From assembly GCA_020631035.1 (NCBI GenBank), contig JAHDIA010000022.1, forward strand, positions 1 through 18,982: DNA of 18,982 bases, in the 5' to 3' direction. The DNA is from Chitinophagales bacterium. Its GTDB lineage: Bacteria; Bacteroidota; Bacteroidia; Chitinophagales; UBA2359. The position numbers and the translations under genes are program-made. Positions 13,173 to 18,982 of this stretch are shown here, piece after piece. The notes under the pieces are model-generated. The model made no database searches, had not been told where the DNA came from, and saw nothing but the letters and a program-made list of their open reading frames with translations. Each line of letters opens with the position of its first letter. The stretch's first letter is position 1.

Positions 13173-16019
13173 TCATTGTTTGACAAATGCCACCGTTTGT
13201 CTTTGCCCTTCGATTTGTAAACTGCAATGATACAAACCAGCGGGCAAATCGCTGACATCCACATTTTGACCGTGTGGTCCTTGTTTTAGCTGGGTCGATT
13301 GTACCCTTTTTTGATAGCTGCCTGTTTGACTCGTAATCCAAAGCTCCACTTCTGCCGCTTCAATTAGATTAAAATGTACATTGAGTTGGTTCTCGACTGG
13401 ATTGGGCGCCAAACTCAACTGTAAATTTGTTTGCAATGCTTGTATAGCTGTTTCCATTGTATCGGGCATGGTATCCATTGGTGTCACTGGATCATTGGGT
13501 GTATTGGCACTAAACATACCATTGCCGTGGGTTGCTGCTACAATCAAACCATCCGATATACGGGTTCTGACCTTTTCGACCACCGAAGCACCAATTTCTT
13601 CGGCATTGAGTTGGGTCCAAACGGTATTGAGGCTGTCCAACTTCCCTGTATAAAAAAGCCCTACCGAAGTCCCTACAAAATAGGCGGTCGAATCTTCGCT
13701 CACTGGCAAAATGGCAATGGAACGGAAAGAAGGACCTTCCCCAATTCCATATTGGCTTGACTCCAAATTTCCTGCGACTTTTGCCCAACTGCCTCCTGCA
13801 TTTTCAGAATAATAAAGGCTGTATACCTCATAATCAGAGAACAACACAAACAGATTGTCATTGTTTGAAGGATCTATCGCAATTTCTGCTACAAATCCTC
13901 CACTTGGAAAATCGTCTCCAGTTACATCTGTCACAATAGGATCACTTGATTGTACATTGTCTATTCGATACACTGTTCGGTCTTCTGTTCCCAAGTAAAT
14001 ACGTTCTTCTACTTGATTACAAACGGCAATTGAGCTAAAATAATCTTCCTCTGCAAATTCGGCTGGCGATACGGTCCAATTGGTACTGATAGAGTCAATG
14101 CCACCATCAAATGGAATACCATCCAAATCGTAATTGATGTACAATTTGTTGCCCGCCATTAAGTAGAGTACATTGTTGTCGAAAGGGTCCAATTCAAAAG
14201 GGTGTATAAACAAATAATCCTCACTTGGATCAGGTCCAATCGGATCAATCCGTTTGCGCTCAATGGGCAAAAGGTTTTCGTCTAGTTTGACCTTAAAAAT
14301 CCGCCCCAATTGTAGAGATAAAATGTAGTAATCTTTGCCTTTGGGAATAAAGCCATAACTCCCATCTCCACTAAAAGACATCACCCAATCGGCATCGTAT
14401 TTGCCCGAACGAGTATGAAAGGTGCCGTTGTCTTGCAAACCTCCCATCAATACATTGCTCGCCGAGTCTTCTTCCATAATAATGGTGTAAAACTGAGTGG
14501 TGACATAACCGTTGTTAAGCGATTCCCAAGCAACGGAGTCTGCCAATATATCCGTCGTTTTGGCTATACCTCCATCGTTGACCGATATGACTGTATTGGG
14601 ATCAGAGGGCAAAAACAAAAATTCGTGCTGGTCGGGATGGTGATTGGGGTAGACTTCTATGGCAGGAATATCGGTGTTTCTTTTGTAGCCACCAATAAAG
14701 CTGGTATTGTCAGGCGTAGTAAAGCCATCTGTTGAACGAAAAATATTGGTTCCGCCTATAAAAATGGTATTGGGATCATCTGGTTTGACCTTGACAAATA
14801 GGTTGTAGCCTCCTTGGGCATTGAAACCATCCAACAAAAACGTTTTGTTGGGAATGTTTTCGGACAAATCTAGCCACTCTCCTCCTTCACCTGTTCCGTC
14901 TCCTTCAATATAAGTATATTTCCAAAGTGCATTCCATTCAGGCTCGCCTCGCCAATTGTAGGTTTCCTTGCCATAGCCTTCCTCAGTAGTAAACAAAAAG
15001 TAAACTTCATTTTCGTTAGAGGGATTGATGCCTATGACTGTACGTCCATATTCTGGAGGAAAATTGTCAGGTAAAATATTGGTGTAATCTTTTCCATTTT
15101 CTGAACGCCAAATACCTTCTCTCCCTCCATCACTGCTCACAGTAGCATAGACGATGCCTGTCGAACTAACTTCTACATTGGTATAATACGCTGGAGACTG
15201 AATGGCACTATGGCTCAACTCTATTTTCCAGCTTTCTCCACCATCTTCGCTTCGATGCAAACGACCATAATTTGCCAAATAGATCACATCCAAAGAATCG
15301 GGTGCAGCGGGATCTGTCGCAATATTCCAACTAATGTCAAAATAAGAATCAAATTCAATAACAGAACTACCTACTGTACTTTCCAACACATTCCAAGTCA
15401 ATCCATTATCGGTAGATTTATACACTCCTGCCCCAAAATAATAGGCACCATATCCAGCCGCTGAATTGCCTGAACCTTCGCCAGTTGTATAATACCAAGT
15501 GTTGGTATGCCCTTCACGAGTATCTTGAGCAATGGCAGTTGCCCCTTGCAATGCCTGTGGGTCTGAAGTGCGATTCCAAGTTTGTCCACCATCTTCGGTC
15601 CGCCAAACATTCCCAGAAACGCCAATGGCAATCATTACATTTTCATTGGCAACATCTATGGCAAAAGCTCTGGTTCTTCCTCCAACCCTAAAAGGTCCAC
15701 GGTGTACCCACTCCAAAGAATCGGCAATCCCACCTTCTCTAGTCAAGTTCATTTGCTTGAGAAAATCCAATTCTTGCCTACGAACATTTCGGGGTATTTT
15801 GCCTGTTTTGGGATTTGCCAAACGTTTCACATTCCATTTGTGCAAAGCGCCCTTGTCTCCTTCTGCTTCAAAAGGCATTCCCACTGCATTGGATTTTGTA
15901 AGCCGTATTTGCTGTTGACTTACCTCCTTTGCTTTCTTTTCTTCAACTGATTTTATCCATATAAATGCCAGCCCCAATACAAGCAGACAAGCTAAGAACA
16001 AGCGTTTCCAGATAGACAT
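13173..16019 (-). CDS. Secreted sortilin/BNR-type beta-propeller protein with T9SS sorting domain
   Basis: This 948-residue protein has an N-terminal hydrophobic segment (6-23) that acts as a signal peptide. It then has a large propeller region (about 100-840) with Asp-box/BNR motifs such as R-T-E-D-G-G-Q-T-W (140-148), K-S-T-D-N-G-L-T-W (201-209), R-S-E-D-G-G-E-S-W and Y-S-E-N-A-G-G-S-W. A Pro/Thr/Asp-rich linker (N-D-P-V-T-P-M-D-T-M-P-D-T) leads to a type A sorting domain (866-948) with L-A-P-N-P-V-E-N. The protein should cross the outer membrane by T9SS. Such propellers, often annotated as glycosyl hydrolase or VPS10-like, bind or cleave surface glycans or proteins, but no catalytic residues can be assigned here. 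It is flanked by repeat copies D and E and probably forms its own unit. Confidence 0.88.
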   Translation of the reverse strand: MSIWKRLFLACLLVLGLAFIWIKSVEEKKAKEVSQQQIRLTKSNAVGMPFEAEGDKGALHKWNVKRLANPKTGKIPRNVRRQELDFLKQMNLTREGGIADSLEWVHRGPFRVGGRTRAFAIDVANENVMIAIGVSGNVWRTEDGGQTWNRTSDPQALQGATAIAQDTREGHTNTWYYTTGEGSGNSAAGYGAYYFGAGVYKSTDNGLTWNVLESTVGSSVIEFDSYFDISWNIATDPAAPDSLDVIYLANYGRLHRSEDGGESWKIELSHSAIQSPAYYTNVEVSSTGIVYATVSSDGGREGIWRSENGKDYTNILPDNFPPEYGRTVIGINPSNENEVYFLFTTEEGYGKETYNWRGEPEWNALWKYTYIEGDGTGEGGEWLDLSENIPNKTFLLDGFNAQGGYNLFVKVKPDDPNTIFIGGTNIFRSTDGFTTPDNTSFIGGYKRNTDIPAIEVYPNHHPDQHEFLFLPSDPNTVISVNDGGIAKTTDILADSVAWESLNNGYVTTQFYTIIMEEDSASNVLMGGLQDNGTFHTRSGKYDADWVMSFSGDGSYGFIPKGKDYYILSLQLGRIFKVKLDENLLPIERKRIDPIGPDPSEDYLFIHPFELDPFDNNVLYLMAGNKLYINYDLDGIPFDGGIDSISTNWTVSPAEFAEEDYFSSIAVCNQVEERIYLGTEDRTVYRIDNVQSSDPIVTDVTGDDFPSGGFVAEIAIDPSNNDNLFVLFSDYEVYSLYYSENAGGSWAKVAGNLESSQYGIGEGPSFRSIAILPVSEDSTAYFVGTSVGLFYTGKLDSLNTVWTQLNAEEIGASVVEKVRTRISDGLIVAATHGNGMFSANTPNDPVTPMDTMPDTMETAIQALQTNLQLSLAPNPVENQLNVHFNLIEAAEVELWITSQTGSYQKRVQSTQLKQGPHGQNVDVSDLPAGLYHCSLQIEGQRQTVAFVKQ

Positions 16020-16048
16020 TATTAGTGTTATTTAGTTAATTGGGACTT

Positions 16049-16080
16049 TAAATATAGGAAAGATGCCTCCCTTTCTACAA
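16049..16080 (-). promoter_or_regulatory. Weak promoter candidate for the propeller gene
   Basis: On the minus strand, TTG (16080-16078) is followed after 21 nt by TATATTTA (16056-16049), one base from TAnnTTTG. It lies 30 bp before the ATG at 16019. Both elements are imperfect, so confidence is low. Confidence 0.3.
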
Positions 16081-16203
16081 CATATTCCTCTTTTTGTGGT
16101 TTTTTGGCAATTTTTAGAGAAACGTTTTTTATTAGCTGTTTGTTGATTATTGGGCAACGTCATTGACATTGTGGCTACATTATGGTCAGGTTAGCCAACG
16201 CAT

Positions 16204-16245
16204 GTTTTAGGCTGCGTACCAAGCTTCATCTACCCGCTCATCCTG
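16204..16245 (-). repeat. Dispersed hairpin repeat, truncated copy E
   Basis: On the minus strand the fragment has GATGAGCGGGTAGA followed by ACGCAGCCTAAAACATG. It matches the right arm and right flank of copy A (GATAGCGGGCAAA ... GACGCAGCCTAAAACG). The left arm and central hairpin are missing. It lies just beyond the rarA stop codon. Confidence 0.5.
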
Positions 16246-16250
16246 CGCTA

Positions 16251-17531
16251 TTAATACCCATATTTGTCCTTCCACCAGTAACGGAGTCGTTCCTTTATTT
16301 GTTTTTCTCTAGAGTTTTCGCTGGGATCATATAATTTGGTCCCCGATATATGCTCTGGTAGGTATTCTTGGGCTTCAAAATTGCCCTCATAATTGTGGGA
16401 ATACTGATAATCTTTGCCATAATTGAGTTCCTTCATCAGTTTGGTAGGGGCATTGCGAAGGTGCAAAGGTATGGGCAAATCTCCTGTCTTTTTAACCAAG
16501 TCTATTGCTTTATTAATGGCTTCGTAGCTGGCATTGCTCTTGGGAGAAGCGGCCAAATAAGTAGCTGTTTGAGACAAAATGATGCGGCATTCGGGATAGC
16601 CGATTTTGCTCACTGCATCAAAACAGTTGTTTGCAAGTAAGAGCGCATTGGGGTTGGCATTGCCTATGTCTTCCGAAGCAAAAATGAGCATCCGACGGGC
16701 AATGAATTTGGGATCTTCGCCTCCGACAATCATTCGTGCCAACCAATAAACCGCTCCATTGGGATCACTCCCCCGCATAGACTTGATGAATGCCGAAATG
16801 ATGTCGTAATGTTGTTCGCCCGTTTTGTCATAGCGGCTCGCATTGAACTGCATCAACTTTTCAACTAAGGCATTGGTGATTTGAATGGCTTCTTGCTTTT
16901 GAGTATTGATGCTCAGTTCTAGTAAATTGAGCAATTTGCGAACATCCCCCCCTGAATAGCGAAGTAAGGCTTCATACTCTTGTAGTTCAATTTTTTTGTC
17001 TTTTAGGATGGTATCTTTTTCTATGGCATTTTGTAGAACGGTCAACAATTCTTCTTTGCTCAAATATTCCAAGACCAATACCTGGCAACGAGACAACAAA
17101 GCGGGAATGACTTCAAAAGACGGATTTTCAGTAGTGGCTCCAATGAGGGTAATCGTACCTTCCTCCACTGCTCCCAAAAGGGCGTCCTGTTGGGACTTGC
17201 TAAAACGGTGAATCTCGTCTATAAATAGAATGGTCTGCCCTACATTTTTTTTGCCCATAGCGATGGCATTCCGCAAGTCTTTGACACCCGAGTTGATGGC
17301 ACTCAATTGCAAAAAGAGGGCATCGGCTTGTTTGGCAATGATACGAGCAAGAGTGGTTTTGCCAATGCCTGGTGGGCCCCATAAAACCATAGAAGGACAG
17401 GCGTGCCCTGCTTGGAGAATTTGGTGCAACAACTGACCTTCACCAAGTAAGTGGGTTTGCCCAATGTATTCGGTAAGATTTTTTGGACGCATACGTTCGG
17501 CAAGAGGGGTATTGGATTGGTTTCTAGACAT
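16251..17531 (-). CDS. rarA: Replication-associated recombination protein A (RarA/MgsA), AAA+ ATPase
   Basis: This 426-residue clamp-loader-like ATPase acts at stalled replication forks. Walker A is G-P-P-G-I-G-K-T (52-59), Walker B I-L-F-I-D-E (101-106), sensor 1 lies in G-A-T-T-E-N-P-S-F (131-139), and the arginine finger is probably Arg148 in A-L-L-S-R-C. A helical lid and the tetramerising MgsA C-terminal domain follow (about 230-400), including M-R-G-S-D-P-N-G-A-V-Y-W-L-A-R-M. Length and order are standard. The ATG at 17531 follows the upstream gene's stop by 17 bp, so the two are probably co-transcribed. Truncated repeat copy E lies just past the stop. Confidence 0.97.
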   Translation of the reverse strand: MSRNQSNTPLAERMRPKNLTEYIGQTHLLGEGQLLHQILQAGHACPSMVLWGPPGIGKTTLARIIAKQADALFLQLSAINSGVKDLRNAIAMGKKNVGQTILFIDEIHRFSKSQQDALLGAVEEGTITLIGATTENPSFEVIPALLSRCQVLVLEYLSKEELLTVLQNAIEKDTILKDKKIELQEYEALLRYSGGDVRKLLNLLELSINTQKQEAIQITNALVEKLMQFNASRYDKTGEQHYDIISAFIKSMRGSDPNGAVYWLARMIVGGEDPKFIARRMLIFASEDIGNANPNALLLANNCFDAVSKIGYPECRIILSQTATYLAASPKSNASYEAINKAIDLVKKTGDLPIPLHLRNAPTKLMKELNYGKDYQYSHNYEGNFEAQEYLPEHISGTKLYDPSENSREKQIKERLRYWWKDKYGY

Positions 17532-17548
17532 TGATGTTAAATTTTAGT

Positions 17549-18703
17549 TTACAATATTTCCTTCACCTCTAGTAATAAGTACCCCTGTTTTCCATTTTGT
17601 TGATAAGTCTCGGTCACAAACTGAATATAGCCTTTTTTTATTCCATTGTCGTCACAAACTTTTACATTGTTTATACTGATAAGCGGACTAGCTCCTATCT
17701 GTTCTACTTTTATACTTGCTCCTTTATTGTGCAACTTTATCAAATGGGTTTTTCCTTTCCAGTCATCTATTATGTGTTGTGGCGCTTCTAATATTTCAAA
17801 CTGCAATGCTTTGACTGTTTCTGTTTCTTCTAAAGAAAAATACAATCTAACCTCTGCTGTTAAAGTATCTGTGACCCAAGGTACAATATCTCGTTTTTTG
17901 CTCTTCTTTCTATCAATTCGCTTGAATCTTCTCTTTTTATGAAAACGCCTAGATTCGTCTTGAAAAAGAAATATCTTCCAAGCCTCATCTTCTTTAAACC
18001 AAACAATTTCTCCAGGATGAATTTCGGGTCGATGGTTGTGCAAGCGTTCACTTACCCAAGCACCATAGGCACATATATCACAATTCCAAAGGCTTTCAAA
18101 ATAAGCAGAGCCATTGTTTTCTACAAATTCCTCTGATGGGGTTACCTCCGATTCCATACAATTGTCTTCACCATCGTAGCAATCGTGCCAATTAAGGATG
18201 CCTTCTCCTAAATCTTTCTGCTTTCTAGGCAAAGCTTTTTCCATCAAATATTTAAAAGGTTTATGTGGAATGATCTGAAAATTATGATCTTTCTCCCGAC
18301 CCAATTTGTGAATATTGTAGTGCGCAACTGTTCCACAAAGAGTTTGTTTTTTTGCCCCAAGCGGAACCCAATTTCTATATCCCAACAAACGCATAAAACG
18401 CAGGGCCGCCACATTGGGATCAATGCTAGGCTGTTGGAGGTTGTTGACTTGAAGCGAGAGTTGGAGTTGGGCTTGTTCAAAATCTACTACCTCTATTTCC
18501 TGACAGCCTGAACAATGGATGACTCCATCTTTTTGCCCGAATAATTTTATAGTTCCAAACACATAAGACACCAACAACACCAGCAAGGATGTAAGCAATA
18601 CATTGGACATTAAATAATATTTGAAATTTACTAATTTGATATTAGGGGAGTTTCCTTTGCTTGAAGGTCGGAACATTTGACAAGCTTCCTTCCAAACAAT
18701 CAT
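17549..18703 (-). CDS. Unrecognised single-pass membrane protein, Cys/His-rich
   Basis: I do not recognise this 384-residue protein. A hydrophobic segment (about 33-52) is its only membrane span, after a partly basic N-terminal tail, so the rest is probably periplasmic. Visible motifs: H-C-S-G-C (63-67), W-H-D-C-Y-D-G-E-D-N-C (172-182), W-N-C-D-I-C (206-211), and H-N-H-R-P-E-I-H-P-G-E (222-232). A Lys/Arg-rich patch spans 252-271, and the C-terminal 110 residues look beta-rich. The Cys and His pairs could bind metal or form disulfides. The ATG at 18703 is 2 bp after the stop of the upstream glycosyltransferase gene, which suggests translational coupling. In-frame Met10 and Met32 are alternative starts; Met32 would make the span a cleavable signal peptide. 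Confidence 0.8.
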   Translation of the reverse strand: MIVWKEACQMFRPSSKGNSPNIKLVNFKYYLMSNVLLTSLLVLLVSYVFGTIKLFGQKDGVIHCSGCQEIEVVDFEQAQLQLSLQVNNLQQPSIDPNVAALRFMRLLGYRNWVPLGAKKQTLCGTVAHYNIHKLGREKDHNFQIIPHKPFKYLMEKALPRKQKDLGEGILNWHDCYDGEDNCMESEVTPSEEFVENNGSAYFESLWNCDICAYGAWVSERLHNHRPEIHPGEIVWFKEDEAWKIFLFQDESRRFHKKRRFKRIDRKKSKKRDIVPWVTDTLTAEVRLYFSLEETETVKALQFEILEAPQHIIDDWKGKTHLIKLHNKGASIKVEQIGASPLISINNVKVCDDNGIKKGYIQFVTETYQQNGKQGYLLLEVKEIL

Positions 18704-18705
18704 TT

Positions 18706-18982
18706 TTAAGCATTTTTTTCACCGCCTGCATCAACAATGCCTTCATCTTTTTTGTAAGAGCGACCAAAAAAACTTTGCAAACGCATAATGAGTACTCCAA
18801 AGATGGCTTCTTTAAAAATCTTACCACTCATTTTGGATTGCCCTACCTCTCGGTCGGTAAAAGTAATGGGCACTTCTGTGAGTTTAAAGCCCAATTTCCA
18901 AGCAGCATATTTCATTTCTATTTGAAAAGCATAGCCTACAAATTGAATGCGATCAAGATCAATGGCTTCCAAAACTTTTGCA
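18706..18982 (-). CDS. C-terminal part of GT2 polyprenol-phosphate mannosyltransferase-like protein (5' end outside window)
   Basis: The frame is open to the right edge and ends at TAA 18706-18708, so about 92 C-terminal residues are visible. The segment L-E-A-I-D-L-D ... G-Y-A-F-Q-I-E-M-K-Y-A-A-W-K-L-G-F, then E-V-P-I-T-F-T-D-R-E-V-G-Q-S-K-M-S, is the conserved C-terminal signature of the DPM1/polyprenol monophosphomannose synthase group. These GT-A enzymes move a sugar from a nucleotide donor to polyprenyl phosphate at the cytoplasmic face of the membrane. No C-terminal multi-span membrane domain follows, as in soluble DPM1-type members. Other sugars (glucose, GlcNAc) are possible. The TTG at 18972 is internal, not a start. 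Confidence 0.85.
   Translation of the reverse strand, partial: AKVLEAIDLDRIQFVGYAFQIEMKYAAWKLGFKLTEVPITFTDREVGQSKMSGKIFKEAIFGVLIMRLQSFFGRSYKKDEGIVDAGGEKNA

Noticed and set aside
13510..13788. Alternative-frame ORFs inside the propeller, protease and rarA genes
   Set aside because: They are shadow frames of genes with strong domain evidence and have no independent support.

Overview
The window reads as a chromosomal segment of a Bacteroidota bacterium, probably in or near the Saprospiria (the rank below phylum is inference). The reasons are: two secreted proteins ending in type IX secretion (T9SS) type A sorting domains, Rho with a long acidic insertion after its N-terminal domain, promoter-like TAnnTTTG boxes, A-rich leaders without Shine-Dalgarno sequences, and modest GC. 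Most genes are core housekeeping genes. I see no prophage, CRISPR array, transposase, tRNA or rRNA.

Layout. On the plus strand from 1 to 3301: the 3' end of a probable M23-type peptidase gene, a Bcp-type peroxiredoxin, a SAM-dependent methyltransferase and rsmD. A bidirectional terminator at 3312-3335 separates these from minus-strand genes: a large subtilisin-like T9SS protease (3359-6931), a probable outer-membrane protein (7217-7999), then yidD, rnpA and rpmH (8072-8916), a classic ribosome/RNase P/membrane-insertion cluster, and rho (9030-10622). rho and serS (10959-12230) diverge across a 336-nt AT-rich region. A second bidirectional terminator lies between serS and a convergent Uma2-family nuclease gene (12301-12975). 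Minus-strand genes then continue: a secreted sortilin/BNR beta-propeller protein with a T9SS domain (13173-16019), rarA (16251-17531), an unrecognised membrane-anchored Cys/His-rich protein (17549-18703), and the 3' end of a polyprenol-phosphate mannosyltransferase-like GT2 gene. The last three look like one tightly packed transcription unit.

The most unusual content is in the gaps. A dispersed hairpin element occurs in five copies (about 831-953, 2610-2728, 7110-7200, 13030-13147, and a fragment at 16204-16245). Its arms are conserved (CCCGATAGTAGCGGA and GCGGATAGCGGG), and the apical hairpin between them differs from copy to copy but stays self-complementary. All five copies lie between co-directional genes. 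Both convergent junctions instead carry ordinary intrinsic terminators. The 2328-2749 gap is a mosaic of four different repeat types. A perfect 10-bp hairpin with a T-rich tail sits between rpmH and rnpA and may set their relative expression.
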